A stretch of 64,000 bases of DNA from positions 144,825-208,824 of the forward strand of contig JABIFF010000022.1 of the NCBI GenBank assembly GCA_018650845.1, written 5' to 3'. The stretch's first letter is position 1, and every line of letters begins with the position of its first letter. Origin of the DNA: Chloroflexota bacterium (GTDB lineage Bacteria; Chloroflexota; Dehalococcoidia; Lucifugimonadales; Lucifugimonadaceae). Of this stretch, positions 40,066 to 49,563 are shown piece after piece. A model generated the notes under the pieces. That model saw only the letters and a program-made list of their open reading frames with translations, was not told the origin of the DNA and did no database searches. A program made the translations under genes and the position numbers.

Positions 40066-40191
40066 TGTCATCCTGAACTAGATTCAGGATCACTGGCGAC
40101 GAGCCAATTCACTTCGACTCAGAATCGATAGCCGATAGGCTTGAATGTTCTGCGCTTGTGATCACGATTCTGAATCAAGTTCAGAATGACA
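40066..40191. repeat. Dispersed inverted-repeat element, family B copy
   Basis: tgtcatcctgaactagattcaggatcac...gattctgaatcaagttcagaatgaca; 126 bp. Confidence 0.8.
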
Positions 40192-40261
40192 AGGTTTCGA
40201 CCGATCCACTCTGGCAACAGGAACAGCTGCCCATACTGGTCTCAACCAGCACGAAAATGCC

Positions 40262-41425
40262 CTAGCGGCTGCGGCGCCATGCCCTGTCACGGGCCTCAGT
40301 TGCGATGTAGAGAGCGTCCTCGACGGTATCTGCCACCACGTTGATGTGCCCCATCTTGCGACCCACTCTTGGTTCAGCCTTGCCATACAAATGCAAACTC
40401 ACGCCAGGCATCTCCAAAGCACGTGCCCAGTCGGGATCACCATCGGTATCTACCCAAACTTCGCCAAGCAAATTCACCATCACCGTGGGTGAGTGAAGTT
40501 TTGGCTCTGCGATAGGCATACCTGCCAGCACACGAACCAACTGCTCGAACTGCGACGTATCGCAGCCGTCCATCGTGTAGTGACCTGAATTGTGAGGTCG
40601 AGGAGCCAGTTCGTTCACCAGCAGCTCATTCTCTTTCGTAACGAACATCTCAACTGAAATAAGTCCCACAACATCGAGCTGAGTCGCGATATCTGCAGCC
40701 AGCAATCGAGCGTTTTCAGTAACGCTGTCGGGAATTCTTGCAGGAACAATCGAAACATCGAGAATGTGATTGCGGTGAACGTTTTCAGAAGGCGGGAACG
40801 TTGCAGTTTGGCCATCGGCAGTACGTGCACAGATGGTCGAAATCTCCATCTTGAACGGCACAAACTGCTCAACGATCAATTCAGTCTTACGAGCCGCCAA
40901 AGATTCGTATGACCGTTCGATATCCTCGGCACGAGTAATGATCTCCTGCCCCTTGCCGTCATAACCTTCAGTAGCGGTCTTGAGAACCATAGGAAAGCCA
41001 AGATCTACCCCAGCCTGCTGCAGATCCTCTAGCGACTGAACGTGCCGGAACGGAGCAACCGAAACACCAGCTTTGAGCAGCGCATTCTTCTCGTGCAGTC
41101 GGTGCTGAGTAGTTCGTAAAACTGAAGCCGAAGGGTGAACCGGCGCAAGTTCGGCAGCAGCCGAAACAGAATCGGCGTCGACGTTCTCGAATTCGTAAGT
41201 GACAACATCCGTGGAACGTGCGAGCTCTCTTGATGCGTCTCTACTCGAATACGGCTCGGCAATTTGCCCGTCCGTTACTTGCCCACTTGGGCAGCCCGGA
41301 TCGGGATCGAGAACTACGGTTCTGTAGTCCATCTGTCGAGCAGCAATAGCGAGCATTCGCCCCAGCTGACCGCCACCGATGATTCCAATTGTTGAGCCGG
41401 GGTTAAGAAGTGATTCTCGTTCCAT
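40262..41425 (-). CDS. purK: N5-carboxyaminoimidazole ribonucleotide synthase
   Basis: GSTIGIIGGGQLGRMLAIAARQMDYRTVVLDPDPGCPSGQV..., GFPMVLKTATEGYDGKGQ, VNELAPRPHNSGHYTMDGC. Confidence 0.95.
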   Translation of the reverse strand: MERESLLNPGSTIGIIGGGQLGRMLAIAARQMDYRTVVLDPDPGCPSGQVTDGQIAEPYSSRDASRELARSTDVVTYEFENVDADSVSAAAELAPVHPSASVLRTTQHRLHEKNALLKAGVSVAPFRHVQSLEDLQQAGVDLGFPMVLKTATEGYDGKGQEIITRAEDIERSYESLAARKTELIVEQFVPFKMEISTICARTADGQTATFPPSENVHRNHILDVSIVPARIPDSVTENARLLAADIATQLDVVGLISVEMFVTKENELLVNELAPRPHNSGHYTMDGCDTSQFEQLVRVLAGMPIAEPKLHSPTVMVNLLGEVWVDTDGDPDWARALEMPGVSLHLYGKAEPRVGRKMGHINVVADTVEDALYIATEARDRAWRRSR

Positions 41426-41434
41426 TTATCAGGG

Positions 41435-41935
41435 TTACTCGCCAGCAGGCTTTACGTAGGTGACAGATTCGATTTCAGCAGTGATTTTCGCTCGTCGATT
41501 CTCGAGTTTTTCTTGAACGTCAGAGTCGATTAGTCCGATGATTTGGGCTGCAAGAATTCCAGCATTCACCGCGCCCCATTCGCCAATTGCGACTGTTCCA
41601 ACCGGGTAGCCTCGAGGCATCTGAACTATCGACATTAGCGAATCCATGCCATCGAGATGCGGCCCAACACCGGGTACGCCGATTACAGGCAAAATCGTCT
41701 TTGCGGCAGTCATTCCGGGCAGATGAGCTGCCCCGCCGGCACCAGCGATGATGACTTTGATTCCACGATCTTTCGCCTCTTCAGCGAACTTGAACATCAG
41801 ATCGGGAGTTCGGTGGGCAGATACCACTCGGATTTCGTGCGGAATACCGACTTCTTCAAGAATGTCGGCAGCGTGCTGCATGGTCGGCAGATCAGAAGTG
41901 CTGCCCATAATCACCGAAACGAGCGGGTTTGCCAT
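41435..41935 (-). CDS. purE: N5-carboxyaminoimidazole ribonucleotide mutase
   Basis: MANPLVSVIMGSTSDLPTMQHAADILEEVGIPHEIRVVSAHRTPD, VIIAGAGGAAHLPGMTAAKTILPVIGVPG; ORF opens at 42079. Confidence 0.95.
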   Translation of the reverse strand: MANPLVSVIMGSTSDLPTMQHAADILEEVGIPHEIRVVSAHRTPDLMFKFAEEAKDRGIKVIIAGAGGAAHLPGMTAAKTILPVIGVPGVGPHLDGMDSLMSIVQMPRGYPVGTVAIGEWGAVNAGILAAQIIGLIDSDVQEKLENRRAKITAEIESVTYVKPAGE

Positions 41936-42072
41936 ATTTCTTAATGCTCCGTGCGAAGATTTGTTATTTCTAGCCTGGCGGTCACCTGTGGACCGAGCAC
42001 CAGCTAGGCGACCAAACGATTTTACAGTCGCCCGGGCGTTAGCGCGAGAAAAAATCCATTTAGAATCGTTCG

Positions 42073-42807
42073 ATGCCAAAGCTAAAGCTCGATTCGCTCG
42101 AAATCAACTACGAAATTTCTGGTTCAGGACCGCTGCTGATTCTTCACCACGGATTCGGATCATGGGGTCGTGATTGGAACCGTGGCGGCTGGTTGGAACC
42201 ACTTCAAAAACACGCAACAGTGATGATTTTCGATGCTATAGGGCATGGATTATCGACCAGATCGCACGAGCCCAACGATCACACTGTCGAACAACGAGCT
42301 TCTGTAGTGAACGCCCTTGCCGATGAATACGGCACCGAACGATACGGTTATGTAGGTTTTTCTATGGGTGGCAGAACAGGACTTGAGCTGGCGGCTTCAA
42401 CTCCAGAACGACTTAAAATGATCGCTATCGGCGGAATGCACTTGTTGCCCGCCACCGCCAATGCCGACCGATTTGTTCGCCATATGAAAGTATTGCGATC
42501 TGGCAGGGCTAAATCTGTCGAAAAGCCAGATGGCGATCGGCCAGGCAACGACCCTCTAGCTCTTGCGGCTTCACACGAGGCACTTCTCTGGTGGCAAGGC
42601 GCTGGCGACCGACTAGCCAATCACAAAGCGCCAACTTTGTTGTTCTGCGGTGAAGATGATGCTCACTTTGCCAATGCAAAGGAATCTGCCAAAATTTTCG
42701 GATTTGATCTGGCTGCACTCCCAATCACCGATCACGACAGTACGTTTTTCTCTTCGAAGCAAGCCGTGGATTCAGTAACGGCGTTTGTTGCGAAGCATCT
42801 TTCCTAA
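42073..42807 (+). CDS. Alpha/beta hydrolase
   Basis: LLILHHGFGSWGRDWNRGGWLEPLQKHATVMIFDAIGHGLSTRS, YGYVGFSMGGRTGLELA, LLFCGEDDAHF. Confidence 0.88.
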   Translation: MPKLKLDSLEINYEISGSGPLLILHHGFGSWGRDWNRGGWLEPLQKHATVMIFDAIGHGLSTRSHEPNDHTVEQRASVVNALADEYGTERYGYVGFSMGGRTGLELAASTPERLKMIAIGGMHLLPATANADRFVRHMKVLRSGRAKSVEKPDGDRPGNDPLALAASHEALLWWQGAGDRLANHKAPTLLFCGEDDAHFANAKESAKIFGFDLAALPITDHDSTFFSSKQAVDSVTAFVAKHLS

Positions 42808-42911
42808 TCACCCTTCGATACACGGATTCTGGTGCTAGAATTTCCGACCGTGTGCAATTTTCTCGGACCGTTTTCTTACTGAAATATTTTCTCGACAGGG
42901 CTAGGCAATAA

Positions 42912-43643
42912 ATGACAACCGGCAACGGTTCTAAGAACGATTTCAAGCGCGCTATGGTGGTTACAGCCCACCCAGATGATGCCGAATACGGCTGCTCTGG
43001 AAGCGTTGCCAAGTGGACCCGAAAGGGTTGGGAAGTCGTTTACGTTCTCTGCACCGACGGCTCAAAGGGAACTGAAGACCGAGATATTTCTTCAGAAGCG
43101 CTGGCGGAACTTCGTGCCGAAGAGCAGCGAACAGCTGGCAGAACTCTAGGGCTAAAGACTGTCGAGTTCCTCGGCTACCCGGACGGTTATCTGGAACCAA
43201 CTCTGGAAGTACGACGTGATATTTCACGCATGATTCGTAAGCACCAGCCTGATGTACTGATCACAACGAGCCCAACTCGTGATCTTTTGAATTCAACGTA
43301 CATAGGTCACCCTGATCACTTCGCAGCTGGTGAAGCCGCACTTTCAGCGGTATTCCCGAGCGCACGAGACCACCTAACCTTCCCAGAACTGTTCTACGAC
43401 GAAGGTCTTGAGCCGCACAAGGTTCGAGAGGTTTGGGTTATGAGTTTTGGCGACAACGCCAACTTCTGGAATCCGTTGACCGAAGAGGATGTCGAGACGT
43501 CGATTTCCGCTTTGAAGGATCACGTGAGTCAGGTGAGCGATCCTGAACAGGCCGGCAAGTGGATGAAGGAACGACGAGCAGAACTCGGCAAGAAGATCGA
43601 TGCCGACTACGCCGAATCCTTCCGCAAGTTCACCCTCAGTTAG
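42912..43643 (+). CDS. PIG-L/LmbE family deacetylase
   Basis: RAMVVTAHPDDAEYGCSGSVAKWTRKGWEVVYVLCTDGSKG, HPDHFAAGEAALSAVFPSARD. Confidence 0.93.
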   Translation: MTTGNGSKNDFKRAMVVTAHPDDAEYGCSGSVAKWTRKGWEVVYVLCTDGSKGTEDRDISSEALAELRAEEQRTAGRTLGLKTVEFLGYPDGYLEPTLEVRRDISRMIRKHQPDVLITTSPTRDLLNSTYIGHPDHFAAGEAALSAVFPSARDHLTFPELFYDEGLEPHKVREVWVMSFGDNANFWNPLTEEDVETSISALKDHVSQVSDPEQAGKWMKERRAELGKKIDADYAESFRKFTLS

Positions 43644-43677
43644 GGGCTTACTGACGAACGCCAGTCGTTACCGACCC

Positions 43678-43854
43678 TGTCATTGCGAGGAGGTACGACG
43701 TGGCAATCAGCAGTTCTGAGTAACGCGGTGTCCTTATGTCGGAAACCAACGTTGACCGGATCACGATCAGTCCTTGGCAACAATCACTCCTACGATGAAC
43801 AAAGCGATGCATTCGTCGACTGATTGCCACGTCGTCGAACTCCTCGCAATGACA
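43678..43854. repeat. Dispersed inverted-repeat element family A, full-length copy
   Basis: Left tgtcattgcgaggaggtacgacgtggcaatcag; right tgattgccacgtcgtcgaactcctcgcaatgaca; 177 bp. Confidence 0.8.
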
Positions 43855-43885
43855 ATCGCTCGATTTCAGCATCAGAACGAAATAC

Positions 43886-43919
43886 AAAAAAAGCCCCGGT
43901 CGCATTGACCGGGGCTTTT
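43886..43919. terminator. Intrinsic terminator
   Basis: aaaaaagccccggtc-gcatt-gaccggggctttt. Confidence 0.85.
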
Positions 43920-43945
43920 CTATATTTCGAACTCGTAAGAAACGT

Positions 43946-44761
43946 CTAAACGACGTCGAGAGTGTCTTCTGCAGCCACTGAATCCCCACCAGCGATCTGG
44001 CGAAGCTGAGCGAACTCATCCTGCGTACCACGCAGAAGAATGCCAGCATCCGAAGAGTGCATGATGAATCGTGCACCCAACTCGATAGCCGTAGTCGATG
44101 CCTTGATCGTCTGCTGGTGAATCATCGTTGGCAATCCACGATCATCCGCCGCACCAATCACCTTCTTCAAAGTATCGATGTAAAGCGGGTTTTCCACTTC
44201 GTCAGGAATACCCAGCGAAGTAGTCATGTCGTTAGGACCAATAAATACAGCGTCGATAGGAGCGCACTCGATCATTGCTTCAACGTGGTCGGCAGCAGGT
44301 TTGCTCTCAACACCCATGATGAAGATCTGGTCTTTGTGACGGTTTTCCAAATATTCCTTCGACTTCTCGCTTGGGTACTCGTTATCGGTAACCACTTTGT
44401 CGAAGTACTCACCCTTGAGAGGGTGTGTCTTCATCTTCATGCAGGTTCGGCGAACTTCGTCGAGAGTCTCGCAGTAAGGCACAAGAACGCCGTCGGCGCC
44501 GGCATCCATAGCCATCGCAACCCAAACCTCTGCGGTGTCGGGAGTTCGAACGATAGCTGTGATGTCGAGCGACTGCATCTGTGCAACCGTATCGGCGATC
44601 AGTTGGCGGTCACGCGAACCGTGCTCCGAGTCGATGACAACGAAATCGAGAGTGCTACCAGCAAACACTCGGCCCCAGCGCATGCTTGCGGTGGCAGAGA
44701 CCATAAATCCAAATACAGGCTTCTTAGCTTTTAGTGCAGCTTTCAGATCAGCTGGTTTCAT
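43946..44761 (-). CDS. HpcH/HpaI aldolase/citrate lyase family protein
   Basis: KKPVFGFMVSATASMRWGRVFAGSTLDFVVIDSEHGSRDRQLIADTVAQMQSLDITAIVRTPD, GADGVLVPYCETLDEVR, DAVFIGPNDMTTSLG. Confidence 0.93.
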   Translation of the reverse strand: MKPADLKAALKAKKPVFGFMVSATASMRWGRVFAGSTLDFVVIDSEHGSRDRQLIADTVAQMQSLDITAIVRTPDTAEVWVAMAMDAGADGVLVPYCETLDEVRRTCMKMKTHPLKGEYFDKVVTDNEYPSEKSKEYLENRHKDQIFIMGVESKPAADHVEAMIECAPIDAVFIGPNDMTTSLGIPDEVENPLYIDTLKKVIGAADDRGLPTMIHQQTIKASTTAIELGARFIMHSSDAGILLRGTQDEFAQLRQIAGGDSVAAEDTLDVV

Positions 44762-45025
44762 GTTGTCCTCTTACGAAATTAATAAGATGTCTTCGGTCAA
44801 TTTTCTGACCGATTGAGTACGCGGAGCGTAATAGTACCCGAACTCGCAGATAAGCGTTTGTGACGATGCCGTGTGATTCGAAAATGAAACCGCTTTCCGC
44901 ACTCCAAAACGTATAGAGAACAGGCCTATCCGCCACTACATTGCTCTTATATCGACGAGAAATCACACTTTAAGTCCCACAAATACCTGCAGTTCGTTCG
45001 AACCAACCGGGTAGTCTCAGTTTTC

Positions 45026-47713
45026 GTGGTACCAAATTTAACCTCAACCAATAGCCATCGCCTGGTGGCACTCGCACTAGCCGTGACGACCATATTCATC
45101 GTCTCTGCTTGCTCTGGCAGCGCGCCCGCTCCTACTCAAGCGCCTAGCGGCCTCACGATCGACCCGACAGCGACTACTGAAGCTGTTCAGGTCGATCCAA
45201 CCGCAACGCGAGTACCTGCACCGCCGTCGCCAACACCTGAGCCGACTTCAACACCGACTCCAGTGCCGACGCCAACCGAAGTTCCGCCTACGGCCACTGC
45301 AACCGCAACATCGGTACCCACAGCAACTCCAAGCCCCACGAGTACGCCTGCACCAACCGCCACCCCAGTTCCAACTGTCGAACTTGGGCAGCTGCCAACT
45401 GGCGTAATTAGCGCCTTCACCGTTTCGGAAACTCTCGATCGTCAATCAACGCCCACTGCGACACCATTTCCTACTGCAGTACAGCCATTCATCGAACCAA
45501 CTCCAACACCAACGAGTGGTAGCGATCTACAGCCGTACTTCGGCAATGGTCAGCCTGTTCGGGTAAGAAATCCTAACGGCGGACCGTTCGTTGAAAAATC
45601 TGACCTTTTGGTCGATTTCTTCTTCACGAACGCTGGCTCAACAACAATTACCGATGATTACTACATCGATCTTTATATCGACGGTGCAATTGCGCAGCGT
45701 TGGCTCGGTATAAAACTTGAACCCAGCACATTTGCTTTCATCGAAGGTGGCACTGGGCTTCTCGACGCATTTGAGCTAGAACCCGGCGATCACGAAGTCA
45801 AACTTGTTGTCGACCCAACAAATCTCATCGCTGAAGCATCAGATGGCGATAATACTCACACTGCAACGTTCACATGGGCAGGCCCGGCAATTCCAACACC
45901 TGAACCCGGTACAAGGCTTCCAAATCTCACTTTCGCTCGTAGTACAACAGGAATTACTGCTGCACCGTTCTTAGGAGCTTCGAACTCAGGGGGACTCTCT
46001 ACAAACGGCACCACCGCTTTGTCGATCTCGGTTCTGAACGATTCGCCAATTTCCATCACGCGCGAATTCATGCTCACAGTGCTTTTTGACGATGTGCTTG
46101 TATACAAAGCGAACTACACAGGGCTCATCGGCGGCCAAAATATCAACCTCGATTGGGAGGGCATTACCGACGCCGTAAGGATCACTCCGGGCGAGCACAC
46201 GGTGAAAGTCATCGCCGATGCGAGTGGTGCGGTGACTGAGTCTGATGAATCGGACAATTCACTCGAATCTGTATTTGTGTGGGGCACAGGCGATCCGATT
46301 GCCGCTCCAGCTCCGGAAGGCTCGAATGGTGCTCCCATTCGCACTGTTCAGGTTCTTCCGAACTTCACTGGGGTCACGCCATACGGCTGGGATGCAGCGA
46401 TTTCTGCCAGCAATTCCTCTGAAGAGCTCGCACTAGGTGCCGATGGCAAGGTTTGGGCAGAGGCAGATACAAAAATTTCTCTCGCAATGCGTAATTCGAG
46501 CCGAGTAAATTCTGCGAAATCAGGCGCTTTCGAAGCCCAAATATTTATCGACAATGAGCTGCTTGAGACTATTCGACTTGGTGCCGGCGATGACGCGGGT
46601 AGCTATTGGACAGAATCTATAACGATCCCTGCCAACAGTCTCGAGCCCGGTGAACACCTCGTAACGATGATCGTCGACTCAAATGACGAGATTCTTGAGA
46701 GCAACGAATCCGATAACTCGCTAGGGCGTTGGTTTGAGTTCCTTCCGGGAGCGCCAACAGACGAAGACGCAAGCGCGTTTGTTCTTAGTGACGCGGAACT
46801 CACGGCAATGCTGGCGCCACTCACGAATCAGGCGTTTATCGACCAAGTTCTTCCTGTTTCAGGTTCAGGAATCGAATCTCCTGAATGGTCAGGAGATATC
46901 GAACAGGCAGCGAAGGCCGGTTACTACTTACTGACGGGTCGTGATCTGGATGCAGAGCGAATCGTTATGCACCTCTTACCGCACGATCAGTTCGTCGCCG
47001 CCTCGTTCAACGCATGTATGACTGATTATTTCCTTCTTTCGGACCCTACATACATCGCCACTTACGATGCGTGCACGAATTTCCGTGGTGAAATCGGATT
47101 CAAGTTCCGCCTGAACGGCAAAGTACACGTATATGTAGATCTAGACGAGTCGCCAATACTTGCGCTTGGAGTCTATTTCCACGAGCTTGGACACGCGCTT
47201 CAAGACCTCGAAAATCCTGATCAAACCGATGCACCTCACACTCAAAATCTCCGTGGACTTTTCGAGGCTCAGGCGCAGATATTCGAAGCGGCAGCGCTAC
47301 GAAGCATCGAGGAATATCTGGGCATTGGCCTGATTCGATACCCAAACAACAGCATCGTGCAGGGCGAAGTTCAATTCGTTCTCGACAACAGCAAGGCCCT
47401 TGAAGGTTCTGCCGAACACGTGCTGGGTCATAACTTCCTCTGGTACGAAGTGCTAACAAACACATCAGGCCTAGGTTTCGACGCTGAGCTCCGTGCAAAC
47501 AAGAAGCTTTCAGCAACCAGCGCCAAGGCATTATTCGACTACCTCGTATCGCTCGACCCATCGGCTCTCAACGCTTGGGTTTCGCAGATTTCAGTCACAA
47601 CGAGTGCGCCCGACGAATTCGCAGCCATCTCGATGAGCCGACTCGAAGACGATCTGCCGGCAGCCCTTCATGGCAACCCCGGCCTAAGAGAACCAGCCTT
47701 CCTAATTCCGTAG
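45026..47713 (+). CDS. Large predicted lipoprotein: PT-rich linker, CARDB-like repeats, C-terminal HELGH putative metallopeptidase
   Basis: Lipobox FIVSACSG; ~100-aa Pro/Thr-rich linker; repeats ending EPGDHEVKLVVDPTNLIAEASDGDNT / TPGEHTVKVIADASGAVTESDESDNS / EPGEHLVTMIVDSNDEILESNESDNS; LGVYFHELGHALQDLENPDQ. Confidence 0.85.
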   Translation: MVPNLTSTNSHRLVALALAVTTIFIVSACSGSAPAPTQAPSGLTIDPTATTEAVQVDPTATRVPAPPSPTPEPTSTPTPVPTPTEVPPTATATATSVPTATPSPTSTPAPTATPVPTVELGQLPTGVISAFTVSETLDRQSTPTATPFPTAVQPFIEPTPTPTSGSDLQPYFGNGQPVRVRNPNGGPFVEKSDLLVDFFFTNAGSTTITDDYYIDLYIDGAIAQRWLGIKLEPSTFAFIEGGTGLLDAFELEPGDHEVKLVVDPTNLIAEASDGDNTHTATFTWAGPAIPTPEPGTRLPNLTFARSTTGITAAPFLGASNSGGLSTNGTTALSISVLNDSPISITREFMLTVLFDDVLVYKANYTGLIGGQNINLDWEGITDAVRITPGEHTVKVIADASGAVTESDESDNSLESVFVWGTGDPIAAPAPEGSNGAPIRTVQVLPNFTGVTPYGWDAAISASNSSEELALGADGKVWAEADTKISLAMRNSSRVNSAKSGAFEAQIFIDNELLETIRLGAGDDAGSYWTESITIPANSLEPGEHLVTMIVDSNDEILESNESDNSLGRWFEFLPGAPTDEDASAFVLSDAELTAMLAPLTNQAFIDQVLPVSGSGIESPEWSGDIEQAAKAGYYLLTGRDLDAERIVMHLLPHDQFVAASFNACMTDYFLLSDPTYIATYDACTNFRGEIGFKFRLNGKVHVYVDLDESPILALGVYFHELGHALQDLENPDQTDAPHTQNLRGLFEAQAQIFEAAALRSIEEYLGIGLIRYPNNSIVQGEVQFVLDNSKALEGSAEHVLGHNFLWYEVLTNTSGLGFDAELRANKKLSATSAKALFDYLVSLDPSALNAWVSQISVTTSAPDEFAAISMSRLEDDLPAALHGNPGLREPAFLIP

Positions 47714-47765
47714 GCATTTACGGTTGATCAGCCCTTAACTCGTCGAAGACAGTGATACTGTTCGC

Positions 47766-48530
47766 TTGCCGACTTTTTCGCGGCTGGCTTTTGGCATTTT
47801 CTGGGAGACTGGGTACTTGATTCACGATAACGTCGAGTTCGATTTTTACTTCATTAGGCACGGTGAATCGCAATCGAACATCACTCCCGGCATCGCAGCT
47901 GGCGTGAATTTCGATGCCCCAATGACAGATCGAGGTCACAAACAGGCCGAAGCCGCAGGATCACGACTAGGCGCAGAGGGCGTGAAGTTCGACAAGATCT
48001 ACTCTTCTTCGCTAGTGCGAGCTGTGCAGACGACTGAAGGTGTGCTGAAGGGCATGGGAATTCCCGATGCAGACTTCAGTCAGGTCGATGAAATCATTGA
48101 GAAGCAGACTCCCGGCTGGCGAGGCAAGCTTGCCAAAGATGTGATGCCGACTGAAGTTCGTCTGCTGATGGCTGAAAAGGGCAAATACTTCAAAGCTGCC
48201 GATGGCGAAACGATGCGATGGGTTGAACGACGTGCTTCCAATTGGCTCGAAGATGAAATTCTGTACAACGAGGATTGGTACCAGAAGGACGGGAATCACA
48301 CGATTGCGATAGTCAGCCATGGCGACACCATGCGAGCGCTGCTGCACTACATCACAGGCATCGATAACCGTCTTGCTATGCGAACCGACATTTTCAACTG
48401 TTCGATTAGTCGATTCCGCTTCGGAAAACTCGGCTGGAGCATCGGTTCGATCAACGATTCGTCGCACACACTCGCTCTTGGCGACATCGTCCGAGACGAA
48501 AAGATCGTTCAAGGCGGTCTAGGGGTTTAG
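47766..48530 (+). CDS. Histidine phosphatase (phosphoglycerate mutase-like)
   Basis: FYFIRHGESQSNITPG...DRGHKQAEAAGSRLG..KIYSSSLVRAVQTTEGVL, IAIVSHGDTMRALLHYITG; start likely internal. Confidence 0.9.
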   Translation: MPTFSRLAFGIFWETGYLIHDNVEFDFYFIRHGESQSNITPGIAAGVNFDAPMTDRGHKQAEAAGSRLGAEGVKFDKIYSSSLVRAVQTTEGVLKGMGIPDADFSQVDEIIEKQTPGWRGKLAKDVMPTEVRLLMAEKGKYFKAADGETMRWVERRASNWLEDEILYNEDWYQKDGNHTIAIVSHGDTMRALLHYITGIDNRLAMRTDIFNCSISRFRFGKLGWSIGSINDSSHTLALGDIVRDEKIVQGGLGV

Positions 48531-48554
48531 GCGTCTGGGTTTCTCGCCCAACTC

Positions 48555-48746
48555 TGTCATTTCGAGAAGTGAAGCATGAACGCCGTGGCAATCAGCGGCT
48601 CTGAGCAACGCGGCTGTTGAATGTGGCCAGATATCGCTCAGGTAAATTCCGTACGTTCTCAGAAAGATTCACTGCAATGCTGAACATAGCGTTGCATATG
48701 CCCACTGATTGCCACGTCACCTCAGGGCAGGCTCCTCGCAATGACA
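48555..48746. repeat. Dispersed inverted-repeat element family A, full-length copy
   Basis: Left tgtcatttcgagaagtgaagcatgaacgccgtggcaatcagcggctctgagcaacgcgg; right actgattgccacgtcacctcagggcaggctcctcgcaatgaca; 192 bp. Confidence 0.8.
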
Positions 48747-48753
48747 ATCTCCG

Positions 48754-49563
48754 CTAACTTCGAGCTACTTCCTCAATCGCGCCCAAAATCTCAGAAACCG
48801 AACTAATCTCAATTGTAGGTGGGCTGCCCTTGTCAGGTCGTGGAAGCCCTTCGGCATTGAACCAGATCGACGGCATATTCAAATTGGCCGCCCCTTGAAT
48901 ATCGCTACTCCACGAATTGCCGATCATCACGGTTTCTTCTGGTGAAACTTCAAGCCCTTCCAAAGCAGCGGTGAACGGCTCTGGTCGCGGTTTTCCAATT
49001 CCAACGTCGCCAGATGCAACGACGACTTCGAAATAATCTGACAGCCCTGCTTCGCTCAGTTTGAACCGCTGAACCGCTGGCGATCCGTTCGTGACAATCG
49101 CCAGCGGGTATGTTTCACCCACCTGCGTCAGGACCTCGCCAACTCCGTCGTACGGAACCAATCGCTTCACCCGCTCGACACGGTGCTGTTCGATTATTTC
49201 GTCCCTAAGCTCAACATCTTGAACTCCATACTCTGAAAGAATTTCGTCCCAGGCATCACGCTTGTACTGATTGATCGTATCTTCGTTGTTGCCGAGTCCG
49301 TACCGCGGATCGTCCCACGGCCCCCACAACCCTTCCCACGCGGCATAGGCGATTTCAGAATAAATGCTCGGGGTGCTCCACTGCGCCCAAAGTCGGTGAC
49401 ATGACTCGTCTATGGTCTTCAGCATCTGCTCGGGGTCTGCGCCATATTTGGCTTCAACCAACCCGCACACGACCAGTAACGCTTCCCGTTCAGGCTCCAT
49501 TTCGGGAACCAGAGTGTCGTCAAGGTCGAACAAAATCGCTTTTAGCTCTGGGAGCTTCGCCAT
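48754..49563 (-). CDS. HAD-superfamily hydrolase
   Basis: LKAILFDLDDTLVPEMEPER..., PLAIVTNGSPAVQRFKL, GIGKPRPEPFTAALEGLEVSPEETVMIGNSWSSDIQGAAN. Confidence 0.93.
   Translation of the reverse strand: MAKLPELKAILFDLDDTLVPEMEPEREALLVVCGLVEAKYGADPEQMLKTIDESCHRLWAQWSTPSIYSEIAYAAWEGLWGPWDDPRYGLGNNEDTINQYKRDAWDEILSEYGVQDVELRDEIIEQHRVERVKRLVPYDGVGEVLTQVGETYPLAIVTNGSPAVQRFKLSEAGLSDYFEVVVASGDVGIGKPRPEPFTAALEGLEVSPEETVMIGNSWSSDIQGAANLNMPSIWFNAEGLPRPDKGSPPTIEISSVSEILGAIEEVARS

Noticed and set aside
39960-40260. Possible CRISPR or tandem repeat array from the recurrent tgtcat.../...atgaca strings
   Set aside because: Units are dispersed, divergent inverted repeats without regular spacing or unique spacers; treated as MITE-like elements.
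44057-44734. Plus-strand ORF of 225 aa
   Set aside because: Fully antisense to the HpcH/HpaI aldolase gene, which has clear family motifs.
44985-45015. tRNA T-arm-like string cagttcgttcgaaccaaccggg
   Set aside because: No acceptor stem, anticodon arm or D-arm could be assembled around it.
45187-45420. Minus-strand ORF rich in V/G repeats (GVAVGAGVLVGLGVAVGTDVAVAV...)
   Set aside because: Reverse complement of the PT-rich linker of the lipoprotein at 45026-47713; artefact of low-complexity coding sequence.
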